In this document: positions 45,339 through 55,038 of the stretch, in pieces
Layout: every line of letters starts with the position of its first letter
How positions within the stretch are numbered: position 1 is the first letter of the stretch
NCBI RefSeq assembly: GCF_004364165.1
Contig: NZ_SOAY01000010.1
Span: 585,098-649,097, forward strand
Direction: 5' to 3'
Source of the DNA: Maribacter spongiicola
Lineage (GTDB): Bacteria; Bacteroidota; Bacteroidia; Flavobacteriales; Flavobacteriaceae
Length of the DNA: 64,000 bases
Position numbers and translations under genes: made by a program
Notes under the pieces: model-generated
Told to the model about the DNA's origin: nothing
The model's database searches: none
Seen by the model: the letters and a program-made list of their open reading frames with translations, nothing else

Positions 45339-45346
45339 CAAATTTA
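45339..45346 (-). promoter_or_regulatory. PAP2 gene -7 box, leaderless
   Basis: TAAATTTG on the minus strand, a perfect TAnnTTTG match ending 4 bp before the ATG, so the message is expected to start at or next to the start codon. Confidence 0.5.
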
Positions 45347-45412
45347 AAGTTATACCAGATTAAAATAGAATCAAATAGGTATTTTGTTTTGCTCCATAAG
45401 TCTTAGGATATG

Positions 45413-46315
45413 CTAAAAATACAGTTTCTGTGCCAATCGAAATGTATTCGCATGTGCTTCAACAATGATTTTAATGTCTGGCGAGTACCCACCGCCCATA
45501 CTACATTGTACTGGTATATTTAAGTTGTGACAAGTAGTTAAGACAAACTCATCTCGTTTTTTACACCCTTCTAATGTCATACTAAGTGTGCCCAATTTGT
45601 CGCTCTCTAGAATGTCAACACCACAGAGGTAAAAGATAAAATCTGGCTTAACTTTAGCTATTAATTTGGGTAAATTATCCTTTAGTATAGAAAGATATGT
45701 TTCATCAGTTGTTCCTTTTGGCAGTGGAATATCTAAGTCTGAATGTTCTTTCTTAAAAGGATAATTACCTTCACCATGCATGGAAAATGTAAAGACGGCA
45801 TCTTCATTTTGAAATATTTCTGCCGTTCCGTTTCCTTGATGCACATCTAAATCGACAATTAGAATCTTTTTTGCAAGACCTTTATTCAATAAGTACATAG
45901 CGCCAATTGCTTGGTCATTCAACATGCAAAATGCTTCGCCATGGTCGCTGTATGCATGATGTGTTCCGCCGGCAATGTTCATGGCAATTCCGAATTCTAA
46001 GGCAAAATCGCATCCTTTTATGGTTCCGTCGGCAATTATACGTTCGCGCCCTACTAAATCTTCCGAAAGGGGAAAACCTATTTTACGTGTCATTTTAGGA
46101 GAAATCATCATATTCAACAGATCGTAAAAATATTCAGGGTCGTGAACTGCTACAATATGTTTATCATTTGGTATTTCTGGTTCAAAGAAGTTTTCTTCGG
46201 TGCAAGTACCTTCATAAATTAATTGCTGCGGTAATAACTCATATTTTTCCATAGGAAAACGATGACCCTCTGGCAATGGATGTTTGTATATAGGGTGATT
46301 CGCTATTTTTAGCAT
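45413..46315 (-). CDS. Histone deacetylase-family (AcuC/APAH-like) amidohydrolase
   Basis: 300 residues of the arginase-deacetylase fold. Motifs: AGGTHHAYSDHGEAFCMLND (charge-relay histidines), ILIVDLDVHQGNGTAEIF (zinc ligands Asp and His), FSMHGEGNYPF, YLCGVDILESDKLG (third zinc Asp) and QCSMGGGYSPD. In bacteria the family deacetylates acetyl-lysine on enzymes or acetylated polyamines; no direct sign of which. The upstream tex gene ends 8 bp before its start, so both are probably one unit. Confidence 0.9.
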   Translation of the reverse strand: MLKIANHPIYKHPLPEGHRFPMEKYELLPQQLIYEGTCTEENFFEPEIPNDKHIVAVHDPEYFYDLLNMMISPKMTRKIGFPLSEDLVGRERIIADGTIKGCDFALEFGIAMNIAGGTHHAYSDHGEAFCMLNDQAIGAMYLLNKGLAKKILIVDLDVHQGNGTAEIFQNEDAVFTFSMHGEGNYPFKKEHSDLDIPLPKGTTDETYLSILKDNLPKLIAKVKPDFIFYLCGVDILESDKLGTLSMTLEGCKKRDEFVLTTCHNLNIPVQCSMGGGYSPDIKIIVEAHANTFRLAQKLYF

Positions 46316-46323
46316 CTGTTCAA

Positions 46324-48447
46324 TTATTTATGCAGCTTCAGTTGAATACGTTTTCTTTGAACATCGACGTCTAAAACTTTTACAATAATCTGTTGATGTA
46401 AATGCACATGTTCGTTTACATCTTTTACGAATGAATCAGATAGGTTAGAAACATGAATTAGTCCACTTTCTTTAATTCCTACATCTACAAAACAACCGAA
46501 GTTGGTTATATTATTTACAATGCCAGGTAATAATTGCCCGCTATGTAAATCTGTAATCGATTTAATGGTTTGGTCAAAGGTAAATACTTTGGCTTTTTCT
46601 CGACGATCAAGACCTGGTTTTTCAAGCTCTGAGCGAATATCTTCTAAGGTAGGTAGCCCAACTTCATTGGTACAATACTTTTGAAGATCAATTTCTTTAA
46701 GTACTGTTTTGTTCCCAATCAGCGATAAAATTTCTGTCCCTTTATCTTTCGCCATCTGCTTGACTATACCATAACTTTCTGGGTGTACGGCAGAATCGTC
46801 AAGCGGATTTTTAGCATCTTTAATACGTAAGAAAGCTGCACCTTGCTCAAATGCTTTACCACCTAAACGCGGCACATCCATAATATCTTTTCGGCTTTTA
46901 AAAGCACCTTTCTCTTTTCTCTGAGCAACGATATTTTCTGCCAATTTAGGACCAATACCAGAAACATAACTTAACAATGGTACGCTAGCAGTATTGATGT
47001 TCACGCCTACAGAGTTCACACAACTTTCAACAACCGTATCAAGAGAGTTTTTTAACTTGCTCTGATCAACATCATGTTGGTATTGTCCAACACCAATAGA
47101 CTTTGGGTCAATTTTTACCAGTTCGGCAAGTGGATCAGCCAAACGTCTGCCGATAGAAACGGCACCACGTACCGTAACATCGTAATTTGGGAATTCATCT
47201 CGCGCAATTTTAGAGGCGGAGTAAATAGATGCTCCGGCTTCACTGACTACAAACACTTCAACAGGATTATTGAAAATCACCTTCTTTACAACCTGCTCTG
47301 TTTCTCTAGATGCCGTACCGTTACCAATGGCTATAGCTTCTATCTTATAGGCATTTGCCAAAGAGGATAATTTTTTAATTGCTCCGCCAATATCATTTTG
47401 TGGTGCATGCGGATAAATAGTTTCGTTATGTACCAAATTACCTTGTGCATCTAGGCACACCACTTTGCAACCCGTTCTAAAACCTGGATCTATGGCGAGA
47501 ATTCTTTTCTCACCTAAAGGAGCTCCCAATAATAATTGTCTAAGATTATTAGAAAACACACCAATGGCATCATCATCTGCTTTTTCTTTTGCAGCTTTTA
47601 GTAATTCGTTGGATAAAGATGGAAACAATAATCTTTTGTAAGCATCTGCAATTGCCAATTCAATTTGTTGTCCGCATAAATTGTTCGTTTTTATAATTCT
47701 GTTTTCAATTCGGTCTAACAAGCGTTCGTCATCCAGCTCAATTTTTACACGGATGAATTTTTCGGATTCTGCACGTAAAATGGCTAATAATCGGTGTGAC
47801 GGACATTTGTTCAACGGCTCGCTCCAATCAAAATAATCTCGGAATTTCTGCGCCTTTTCATCATCCTTTTTAGTGGCTATTACTTTGGTGCTAATAATGG
47901 CAAATCGCGCTAATTGAGATCTGATGGAACTTCTTATATCTGTACGTTCATTAATCCACTCAGAAATAATATGGCGCGCGCCTTCTAAGGCATCAACTTC
48001 ATTTTCTACCTCCTTGCTAAGGTATTTAGAGGCTGTAAACTCGATATCATCATTACGTTGCGCCATAATGATTTTTGCCAATGGCTCTAATCCGTTTTTA
48101 CGCGCAACTTCAGCTTTTGTTTTTTTACTTTTTTTGAATGGCAGGTATAAATCTTCTAACTGGGTAAGGTCTTCAGAATTCTCAAACTTTTGTTTTAGCT
48201 CAGCTGTTAATACGCCTTGTTCATCAACAGCTTTTATAATAGCTTTTTTACGCTTTTCTAATGTTTCAAATTGTTCTTTAAACTGAACGATTGCACCAAC
48301 TTGTACTTCATCTAAATTACCCGTTCTTTCTTTACGATATCTTGATATAAAAGGTATGGTGCAATCAGCATTTAAAAGCTCAATAGTATTTTGAATTCCC
48401 TTCTCAGGTAGCTGGGTATATTTAAGTATGTAGGGCAGTAATTGCAT
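46324..48447 (-). CDS. tex: Tex family RNA-binding transcription accessory protein
   Basis: 707 residues from the ATG at 48447, which gives the family N terminus QLLPYILKYTQLPEKGIQ; an ATG 11 codons upstream (48480) is possible. Domains in order: Tex helical N-terminal domain, YqgF-type RNase-H fold (ILAIDPGFRTGCKVVCLD), helix-hairpin-helix (SGIGPKLAENIVAQRKEKG, MDVPRLGGKAFEQ), and a C-terminal S1 domain (LLPGIVNNITNFGCFVDVG). Tex binds nucleic acid and affects transcription and stress tolerance. Followed at 8 bp by the HDAC-like gene. Confidence 0.93.
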   Translation of the reverse strand: MQLLPYILKYTQLPEKGIQNTIELLNADCTIPFISRYRKERTGNLDEVQVGAIVQFKEQFETLEKRKKAIIKAVDEQGVLTAELKQKFENSEDLTQLEDLYLPFKKSKKTKAEVARKNGLEPLAKIIMAQRNDDIEFTASKYLSKEVENEVDALEGARHIISEWINERTDIRSSIRSQLARFAIISTKVIATKKDDEKAQKFRDYFDWSEPLNKCPSHRLLAILRAESEKFIRVKIELDDERLLDRIENRIIKTNNLCGQQIELAIADAYKRLLFPSLSNELLKAAKEKADDDAIGVFSNNLRQLLLGAPLGEKRILAIDPGFRTGCKVVCLDAQGNLVHNETIYPHAPQNDIGGAIKKLSSLANAYKIEAIAIGNGTASRETEQVVKKVIFNNPVEVFVVSEAGASIYSASKIARDEFPNYDVTVRGAVSIGRRLADPLAELVKIDPKSIGVGQYQHDVDQSKLKNSLDTVVESCVNSVGVNINTASVPLLSYVSGIGPKLAENIVAQRKEKGAFKSRKDIMDVPRLGGKAFEQGAAFLRIKDAKNPLDDSAVHPESYGIVKQMAKDKGTEILSLIGNKTVLKEIDLQKYCTNEVGLPTLEDIRSELEKPGLDRREKAKVFTFDQTIKSITDLHSGQLLPGIVNNITNFGCFVDVGIKESGLIHVSNLSDSFVKDVNEHVHLHQQIIVKVLDVDVQRKRIQLKLHK

Positions 48448-48609
48448 GTAAAATCGTTTAGAACTTTTAAAAATACCCATTATTAGGTATTGAAATCAAG
48501 CAGTGGAAGGTATTTGTGTAGATTTTAATATTCTTTCTTTAATTTTTTCACGGTATACCGATGACCTTGTAAAACCGAATAGCATAATTACGAATATAAC
48601 AAGGTCTAC

Positions 48610-48648
48610 TTAAAAGTAAAAAGCCTTGGTGAATATTCACCAAGGCTT
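48610..48648 (-). terminator. Intrinsic terminator of metG
   Basis: Perfect 28-bp palindrome of AAGCCTTGGTGAAT and its complement (48621-48648), followed on the minus strand by TTTTACTTTT. 23 bp past the metG stop. Confidence 0.9.
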
Positions 48649-48671
48649 CTCTAATTAATTAAAATTATTTT

Positions 48672-50750
48672 CTAGTTGATTCCTTCGCCATTACCAACAC
48701 TATCCTCATCTGGGTTTACAAACACCAATTTTCCATTGGCATTTTCAGTCATTAGAATCATACCTTCACTATCTACACCACGTAAAGCTCGTGGTGCTAG
48801 GTTGACCAATACTGTTACTTTCTTACCTACAATTTCTTCAGGAGAAAAGCTTTCTGCTATACCAGAAACTATGGTTCTAACATCTAAGCCAGTATCTACT
48901 TTTAGAACTAAAAGCTTTTTAGCTTTTGCCATTTTTTCAGCTTCGATAATAGTGCCAACACGCATATCTAGTTTTGAAAAATCATCGAATGTTATGGTAT
49001 CTTTTTGTGGCATTAGTTTTTTGTTTTCGTTTTGGTTCGCTTTTTTGGTAGCTTCTAATTTATCAAGTTGAGCTTGAATCTCAGTGTCCTCAATTTTTCT
49101 AAATAATAGCTCGGCTTGGTTTATTTGATGTTCAGATTGTAATAAAGCTTCTTTTGTTGAAACATCATTCCAATTTAGACCATCACCTGCGCTTGAATCG
49201 ATATTTAGTATATTCTTAAGCTTGTTAGATGTAAACGGTAAAAATGGTTCGCTTAAAACAGCTAAACCTGCTGCTATTTGTAAGGCAACGTTCATAATAG
49301 TTTTCACACGTTCTTCATCAACCTTAATCACCTTCCAAGGTTCTGCATCGGCTAGGTATTTATTACCTAAACGAGCAAGATTCATTAATTCTTGACCAGC
49401 TTCTCTAAAACGGTAGCGTTCTATAGAGCTTGATACAATCTCTGGAAATTTGCTAAGTTGTTCAAGTGTCTCTGTATCTACTTCGGTTAAGCTTACTGTA
49501 GCGGGTACTTTACCATCGTAATATTTATTGGTCAATACCACGACTCTGTTAATGAAATTACCTAAAATAGCTACTAGTTCATTATTGTTTCGTGCTTGGA
49601 AATCTTTCCAAGTGAAATCATTATCCTTTGTTTCTGGTGCATTTGCCGTTAATGTGTAACGCAGAGAATCTTGCATTTCAGGAAAATCTACTAAGTATTC
49701 ATGCAACCAAACTGCCCAGTTTTTAGAAGTAGACAGTTTGTTTCCTTCTAAATTCAAGAATTCGTTTGCCGGTACATTTTCAGGTAAAATATAGCTTCCT
49801 TCTGCCTTTAACATAGATGGGAAAATGATACAGTGAAATACAATATTATCCTTCCCTATGAAGTGTACTAGTTTGGTGTTTTCATCTTTCCAATACGGTT
49901 CCCAATCTTTTCCTTCACGGGCAGCCCATTCTTTGGTAGATGAGATATATCCGATAGGTGCATCAAACCAAACATAAAGAACTTTTCCTTCTCCGCCTTC
50001 AACGGGTACCGGAATTCCCCAATCTAAATCTCTGGTTACCGCTCTTGGTTCCAAGCCACCATCGATCCATGATTTACATTGTCCGTATACATTAGGCTTC
50101 CAATCGTCTTTATGTCCTTTTAAAATCCAATCTTTTAAAAAATCCTCATATCTATCCAAAGGTAAAAACCAGTGTTTGGTTTCTTTGGTGGTAGGTACAG
50201 TACCTGTGATAGTCGATTTCGGATTTATTAAATCCGTAGCATTTAAACTTGACCCGCAATTTTCACATTGATCTCCGTACGCCTCTTCATTACCACATTT
50301 TGGGCAGGTGCCAATTACAAAACGATCAGCTAAAAATTGCTGTGCTTCTTCATCATACAACTGGGCAGTAGTTTCCTCAATAAAATCTCCTTTGTCATAA
50401 AGATTTATAAAGAATTCTGATGCCGTTTCATGATGAACCTGTGCAGAGGTTCTCGAATAATTGTCGAAGGTTATACCGAAATCGACAAAAGACTGCTTAA
50501 TTATTGCATGGTACTTATCAATAATATCTTTCGGGGTAACGCCCTCTTTTTTTGCTTTCATTGAAATGGCTACGCCATGTTCATCGCTACCACAAACAAA
50601 GGCAACGTCTTTACCTGTTAATCTTAGGTAACGAGCATAAATATCTGCTGGTACGTAAACGCCTGCTAAATGACCAATATGTATTGGACCATTTGTGTAT
50701 GGTAAAGCAGCAGTAATCGTATATCTAGAGGGTGTTTTAATATCGGACAT
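48672..50750 (-). CDS. metG: Methionine-tRNA ligase
   Basis: 692 residues from the ATG at 50750 (preceded in frame by a TTG). Class I synthetase: HIGH motif in [19 protein letters not shown]-type loop as NKLSTSK, zinc-binding knuckle [18 protein letters not shown], and a C-terminal EMAP-II-like tRNA-binding domain ([40 protein letters not shown]). Full length and single copy in this window. Promoter box at 50768 and terminator at 48621 make it a monocistronic unit. Confidence 0.97.
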   Translation of the reverse strand: MSDIKTPSRYTITAALPYTNGPIHIGHLAGVYVPADIYARYLRLTGKDVAFVCGSDEHGVAISMKAKKEGVTPKDIIDKYHAIIKQSFVDFGITFDNYSRTSAQVHHETASEFFINLYDKGDFIEETTAQLYDEEAQQFLADRFVIGTCPKCGNEEAYGDQCENCGSSLNATDLINPKSTITGTVPTTKETKHWFLPLDRYEDFLKDWILKGHKDDWKPNVYGQCKSWIDGGLEPRAVTRDLDWGIPVPVEGGEGKVLYVWFDAPIGYISSTKEWAAREGKDWEPYWKDENTKLVHFIGKDNIVFHCIIFPSMLKAEGSYILPENVPANEFLNLEGNKLSTSKNWAVWLHEYLVDFPEMQDSLRYTLTANAPETKDNDFTWKDFQARNNNELVAILGNFINRVVVLTNKYYDGKVPATVSLTEVDTETLEQLSKFPEIVSSSIERYRFREAGQELMNLARLGNKYLADAEPWKVIKVDEERVKTIMNVALQIAAGLAVLSEPFLPFTSNKLKNILNIDSSAGDGLNWNDVSTKEALLQSEHQINQAELLFRKIEDTEIQAQLDKLEATKKANQNENKKLMPQKDTITFDDFSKLDMRVGTIIEAEKMAKAKKLLVLKVDTGLDVRTIVSGIAESFSPEEIVGKKVTVLVNLAPRALRGVDSEGMILMTENANGKLVFVNPDEDSVGNGEGIN

Positions 50751-50767
50751 CAAAATAAATTAAGCTA

Positions 50768-50775
50768 CAAAAATA
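50768..50775 (-). promoter_or_regulatory. metG promoter -7 box
   Basis: TATTTTTG on the minus strand, a perfect TAnnTTTG match, 17 bp before the ATG (leader of about 13 nt). The -33 element is not clear. Confidence 0.55.
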
Positions 50776-50961
50776 CTGAATTTGAAGGGAGAATAACTAA
50801 TTACTTCGCAATTGTAGCTTGTTCTAAATTGTAATTTGGGTCAATATTTTAATGAAATTTAATGCAAAACCGGTTTACGCGAGTGAAAAATATACTAAAA
50901 CGGTTTAAAATCTGTTATATTGTAAGAAAAAACCTATTTATTAACTAAATCATATAAAGAT

Positions 50962-51141
50962 ATGGGTGTTGGTAATTCAAAAAAGCTAAAGCTTGATGAA
51001 AGCCTTGAGAAATTTAATGAAGGATTAAAAGATACACAAACAAGTAAAGAAGATGTTGTGCGGCTTTATAAAGACAAGAACCATAGAGTGAAAAAAGAAC
51101 TAAGATTTGAGTCTAAAATGAACAGTTCTAAATTAGTATAA
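50962..51141 (+). CDS. 59-residue hydrophilic protein
   Basis: Open frame of 59 codons (ATG 50962, TAA 51139-51141). MGVGNSKKLKLDESLEKFNE...TSKEDVVRLYKDKNHRVKKELRF is highly charged and helical, with no signal or membrane segment. A terminator with a 16-bp stem begins 2 bp after the stop, and divergent placement from metG leaves 211 bp for a promoter, which together argue for a real gene. No family recognised; probably a small regulatory or structural cytosolic protein. Confidence 0.6.
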   Translation: MGVGNSKKLKLDESLEKFNEGLKDTQTSKEDVVRLYKDKNHRVKKELRFESKMNSSKLV

Positions 51142-51143
51142 TT

Positions 51144-51179
51144 AAAAAGCCCTATTCAAATAATTGAATAGGGCTTTTT
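51144..51179. terminator. Bidirectional intrinsic terminator
   Basis: 16-bp stem AAAAAGCCCTATTCAA / TTGAATAGGGCTTTTT with loop ATAA. Serves the 59-residue protein gene and the convergent DUF1501 gene. Confidence 0.92.
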
Positions 51180-51195
51180 ACATTTGGGAAACAGA

Positions 51196-52899
51196 TTAAG
51201 CTACCATCACTGATTTACTCATTTTTTGGTTTTGTACATTAATACGATAAATGTATTTACCTGTTGATAGCTGTTCGGGCATGCGCTCTCGTATATTTAT
51301 TTCTGCAGAACCTTCAAACATCATTTCATTAAAAACGGTGCCGACTTTCTGACCTAGAATATTAAAAAGTTCAATATCTACATGTGCCGAAAATGGCATC
51401 TCTAAGTAGATATGTGGTGTACTATCCGTTGGATAAAAAGGTTTGTGAACAACGGCATTCAATAAATCTGGGTTAAAGGGAGTCTCTGCTTGTTCATCAG
51501 GGTATACAGGTGGTGTTACTTCACCATCGCTATATACAATGTCAGGGAAAGCTTCTCCACTACAGCTAAAACCTAAATCTACCGGTACATACGGTTTGTA
51601 GTTCAATAAATGAGCTTCTACCAATGGTACGTCTACACAAAGCCATTCTGCAAGAACAGTGGCGTATAGATCTCTAAAATCCATCGTATATTCTAGATTT
51701 CCTCGTCCATCTGGATCGTCCAAAGTTGGGTGATCACCTACAAAAGCACTACCATTTAAACCTGATCCAAAGAATAAGGTCGGTGTTGCTTTACCATGAT
51801 CAGTACCATTTGATCCATTTTCAAAAATTCGTCTACCGAATTCAGAAAAGGTCATACTCAAAACCTTGTCATCTTGTTGTGTAAAGGCAATATCTTCATA
51901 GAAGTTGTTCACGGCTACAGATAAATTCGTCATTAACCTAGCATGTGCCTGTGGTTGATTACCATGGGTATCAAAACCACCCATTGAAATCATGTATACT
52001 TTAGTGCCTAAGTTTCCTTTTATCAGCCTTGCGATAAGCGCCAATTGACGAGCAAAGCCATTGTCTTGATATTCTACTTGATTTTGCCCAAGTGTGTAGG
52101 CATCGTGTATAATGCCAGAATATTCATATGTTGTATTGGCAACACCTCTTAAAAATTTCAATTGGTCACCGTACATACAATTATTAAATAAGGTGTCATC
52201 CAAACCATAAACAACTCCAGATTCGGCGATTTCTTCTAATTGATCTATGTTAGAAGTTACGAATGCATAATTTGTTTCATCACCTTGAAAAACTAAACTA
52301 CCAAACTGACCTATTTGTATGGCAGCTGGTGCGGCTGGGGGATTTACCAAGTAATCTGGATATATGTTTTCAAAGTGTCTACCCATCCATCCGGTATTTA
52401 AACCGCTGAATCCTGTAGTTTCTATATCTGTATTTGCAAAAATATCTGAACCTGTAAAATGAGATAAACTTTGACCTTCATAACCTACTCCATGTACGGC
52501 CTTAAACTGCCCTTGATCCCACATTGGAGCCAAAGAGTTCATATAAGATGGTACGCCAAATTCATCGGTCAATTTTAAAACTTTACTTTCTGGTACATAG
52601 ATATTAGGTCTAGCATTGGCATAACTGTCATATTGTTGAAGTGGTATAACCGTACTTAACCCGTCATTACCGCCCGAAAGGCGAATAAGTATTAAAATAT
52701 TATCTGTTTCGGCAGCTGAAATGCCCGCCGATAATGGCGATGGGGCAGAAGCAGATAACATATTTGCACCTAGCATCATTGAGCCCGAGCCCGCAATGCC
52801 CATTGCTTGTAAAAAAGAGCGTCTGCTCCATGTTTTATGTTCTTCATCATGACCTTCATGTTGTAGGCCTTTAAATGGGGAGTGGTGTGTATTGCACAT
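51196..52899 (-). CDS. DUF1501 protein with Tat-like signal and T9SS sorting domain
   Basis: 567 residues. The N terminus has a twin-arginine-type leader (WSRRSFLQAMGIAGSGSMMLGANML), then the DUF1501 (alkaline-phosphatase-like fold) body (ILILIRLSGGNDGLSTVIPL, VHGVGYEGQSLSHFTGSDIF, MISMGGFDTHGNQPQAHARL, MTFSEFGRRIFENGSNGTDHG). The last 80 residues match a type-A Por/T9SS C-terminal sorting domain (VDIELFNILGQKVGTV, INIRERMPEQLSTGKYIYRI). So it should be exported and then secreted or anchored at the surface. Encoded 11 bp after the DUF1800 gene, the usual pair. Confidence 0.88.
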   Translation of the reverse strand: MCNTHHSPFKGLQHEGHDEEHKTWSRRSFLQAMGIAGSGSMMLGANMLSASAPSPLSAGISAAETDNILILIRLSGGNDGLSTVIPLQQYDSYANARPNIYVPESKVLKLTDEFGVPSYMNSLAPMWDQGQFKAVHGVGYEGQSLSHFTGSDIFANTDIETTGFSGLNTGWMGRHFENIYPDYLVNPPAAPAAIQIGQFGSLVFQGDETNYAFVTSNIDQLEEIAESGVVYGLDDTLFNNCMYGDQLKFLRGVANTTYEYSGIIHDAYTLGQNQVEYQDNGFARQLALIARLIKGNLGTKVYMISMGGFDTHGNQPQAHARLMTNLSVAVNNFYEDIAFTQQDDKVLSMTFSEFGRRIFENGSNGTDHGKATPTLFFGSGLNGSAFVGDHPTLDDPDGRGNLEYTMDFRDLYATVLAEWLCVDVPLVEAHLLNYKPYVPVDLGFSCSGEAFPDIVYSDGEVTPPVYPDEQAETPFNPDLLNAVVHKPFYPTDSTPHIYLEMPFSAHVDIELFNILGQKVGTVFNEMMFEGSAEINIRERMPEQLSTGKYIYRINVQNQKMSKSVMVA

Positions 52900-52910
52900 A
52901 AGAGTAGGTG

Positions 52911-54404
52911 TTATTTTAATTGAAACTCAGGTTGTCTAGCTAAATATTGATACAGAAGATATACTTGAAACGGACCCTGTTGCCATGTGGCCAACGTCCA
53001 TGATTCTTGATTACCACCTTGGTAGTAAACATCTTCTACGTCACTTCTAAAAATCGCAAATGCCTTTGCATATTCTTCTTCATTTAGAAGTCCCTTAGTT
53101 AAAACGAAATCGATTATAAGTCTAGCAACCTCGTCGGGGTTTGAACTTGTTAAACCTGCATTACCCGATATTTCTAGTCCGAAGGTTCTAAACTGTTCAT
53201 TATCGGCCATATAGAATTCTTCTAATATGCTTTCAATGGTAAGCCATCGCCCGATCATAAAATTTGTATTGATCCAAGATCTGTCTCGTTGCCAACCGGC
53301 AACATCAAAAGGGTCGAATATTTCTTGGCTTAATAACGCACTATAATTAACCATTTCGGCAACATTAGTGTCGGTATAAATAAAGCCAGATTCGTTTAAG
53401 GTATTGAAATAGAAATCAACCGGACTCTTTATAATTACCCCAATAGCTTCGTCGTCGAAAAAGTGCTGACTCTTAAATAAAAGTCTTAACACTGGTGCTA
53501 TTTCAAAGTTATTGGTAACGAATGTCGCTGCTAAACCATCGATGATCATTTGAGCATTGTTCGCATCGTCTTTAGAATCTGGGTGCACGAAAAACTCATA
53601 TAATTTACGGCAAATGTATTCTGCAATTTCGGGTGCTCTTTGTTCAAAAAGAATGTTGATAACATCGTCATATCCCCAATTACCGGTTTGGCCCAATATG
53701 GTTTTTGATCCAGCGTCATGTTTTGTAGCATCAAAGGCTACAGCAGAACAACCTACTTCGCCACGTTCTACATAACCACTTAAGGCTTTTGCTGTTTCAA
53801 TGATATCTTCTTCAGTATACCCGTTACCTTCACCTAAAGTAAATAGCTCATAGAGTTCACGAGCATAATTTTCATTAGGGTTGTTACCATTATTGTACAC
53901 ACCATCTAAGTAGTATAACATGGCATTGGTTAAACCAATTTCACTAGTAAAGGTTTTAAAATTACCTAAAGAGTTGCGTTGAAGGCAGTCTATATATTGG
54001 TATAAAAACGAATTACAGTTATATACCTCTAATTCAGTGACAAAATGATTACTCCAGAAAAAACTCAGTCTTTCTCTTAAATTATTATTTAAAAGACTAT
54101 TCGCATATTCGAGTTGAAATGCATTTTTTTGTTCTCGCTTTAGTTGGTCGCTTGCGTCGCTATCTGCTGGGTAGTTGTCGTTGTTCCAATTTGCCCATAC
54201 AGGTGTGGCTATTTGTGGCATGCTTAAAGCTTCATCTACCAAACTATCTACCAATGCACCGGCAGATTGACCGGTTGCTTGATTAATAGTTTCTACTGAG
54301 GCGCTAAAACCTAATCGGCGGTATAGATGAGATGCTCTGAGCTGATCTAAATTAGCTGTATACGGAGCAAGAGTAGAAGTATTACAATTAATGAAATATT
54401 CCAT
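52911..54404 (-). CDS. DUF1800 family protein
   Basis: 497 residues. LRERLSFFWSNHFVTELEVYN, YLDGVYNNGNNPNENYARELYELFTLGEG and ETAKALSGY are the family core; HPDSKDDANNAQMIIDGLAATFVTNNFEIAPVLRLLFKSQHFF follows. No signal peptide is evident in this start, unlike its partner. DUF1800 and DUF1501 genes are paired in many bacteria; the role is unknown (an envelope oxidoreductase or hydrolase system is sometimes suggested). The two genes form an operon with DUF1800 first. Confidence 0.88.
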   Translation of the reverse strand: MEYFINCNTSTLAPYTANLDQLRASHLYRRLGFSASVETINQATGQSAGALVDSLVDEALSMPQIATPVWANWNNDNYPADSDASDQLKREQKNAFQLEYANSLLNNNLRERLSFFWSNHFVTELEVYNCNSFLYQYIDCLQRNSLGNFKTFTSEIGLTNAMLYYLDGVYNNGNNPNENYARELYELFTLGEGNGYTEEDIIETAKALSGYVERGEVGCSAVAFDATKHDAGSKTILGQTGNWGYDDVINILFEQRAPEIAEYICRKLYEFFVHPDSKDDANNAQMIIDGLAATFVTNNFEIAPVLRLLFKSQHFFDDEAIGVIIKSPVDFYFNTLNESGFIYTDTNVAEMVNYSALLSQEIFDPFDVAGWQRDRSWINTNFMIGRWLTIESILEEFYMADNEQFRTFGLEISGNAGLTSSNPDEVARLIIDFVLTKGLLNEEEYAKAFAIFRSDVEDVYYQGGNQESWTLATWQQGPFQVYLLYQYLARQPEFQLK

Positions 54405-54590
54405 ATTCTTAAATAGGCATTTGTATTACGTTCGTAGAGTTGGGGCTTCTATGATAAACGTTTCGAAATTTGGTATAGTATTTAAAACTATCTATTTTCG
54501 ATAATCAGTTTTCAAATAACGAGATTTATTGATAAAACGGCGTCGAAATCCCAATATTTTCGATGAATTACACAATCTGCGAACTATATC

Positions 54591-54950
54591 ATGGGAAAAC
54601 ACAATGAATTTGGTAAAGAAGGTGAAGAGATAGCCGTTAATTATCTTAAAAAAAATGGGTATGTCATAAAGTATAAAAACTATAGATACCTAAAAGCTGA
54701 GATAGATATTATTGCCAGAAAAGGTGATACGTTGGCCATTGTTGAGGTTAGATCTCGAAGCTCAAATTTCATAGAGAATATTGCAGAAACCGTTACACCT
54801 AAAAAAATTAAGCTGTTAGTAATTGCTGCCGACCATTATGTTACCGATAACAACCTCGATGTTGAGGTACGTTTTGATATCATAACCATTCTTAAAAATA
54901 AGAGCCAATTCGAGCTAGAACATTTAGAATCTGCCTTTTATCACTTCTGA
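54591..54950 (+). CDS. YraN/UPF0102 family endonuclease-like protein
   Basis: 119 residues: GKEGEEIAVNYLKKNGYVIKYKNYR, EIDIIARKGDTLAIVEVRSR and FDIITI are the conserved elements, with the E-x-D...E-V-R/K pattern of the restriction-endonuclease-like fold, where the third position reads EVRSR instead of EVK. Cytosolic. Function in vivo unclear; often placed near DNA-processing genes. Short terminator follows. Confidence 0.88.
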   Translation: MGKHNEFGKEGEEIAVNYLKKNGYVIKYKNYRYLKAEIDIIARKGDTLAIVEVRSRSSNFIENIAETVTPKKIKLLVIAADHYVTDNNLDVEVRFDIITILKNKSQFELEHLESAFYHF

Positions 54951-54952
54951 AC

Positions 54953-54980
54953 AATCTACTGTTTTGGTAGATTTATTTAA
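54953..54980 (+). terminator. Probable terminator of the yraN-like gene
   Basis: 7-bp stem AATCTAC / GTAGATT plus a T-G wobble, 5-nt loop, moderately U-rich tail (TATTTAA). Confidence 0.5.
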
Positions 54981-54986
54981 AAACAT

Positions 54987-55018
54987 TTTGTTTTATTTGT
55001 AACAAGTTGTTATATTTG
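54987..55018 (+). promoter_or_regulatory. Consensus Bacteroidota promoter
   Basis: TTTG (54987-54990), 20-bp spacer, TATATTTG (55011-55018). Perfect match to TTTG-N19-21-TAnnTTTG. Predicted start of transcription about 55023, giving a leader of about 16 nt for the gene at 55039. Best promoter in the window and a good anchor for organism assignment. Confidence 0.85.
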
Positions 55019-55038
55019 CACAACAACCAAGCAGTAAA

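Noticed and set aside
48676-49071. 131-codon frame antisense to metG
   Set aside because: Inside the tRNA-binding domain coding region of metG; low-complexity Ser/Leu content.
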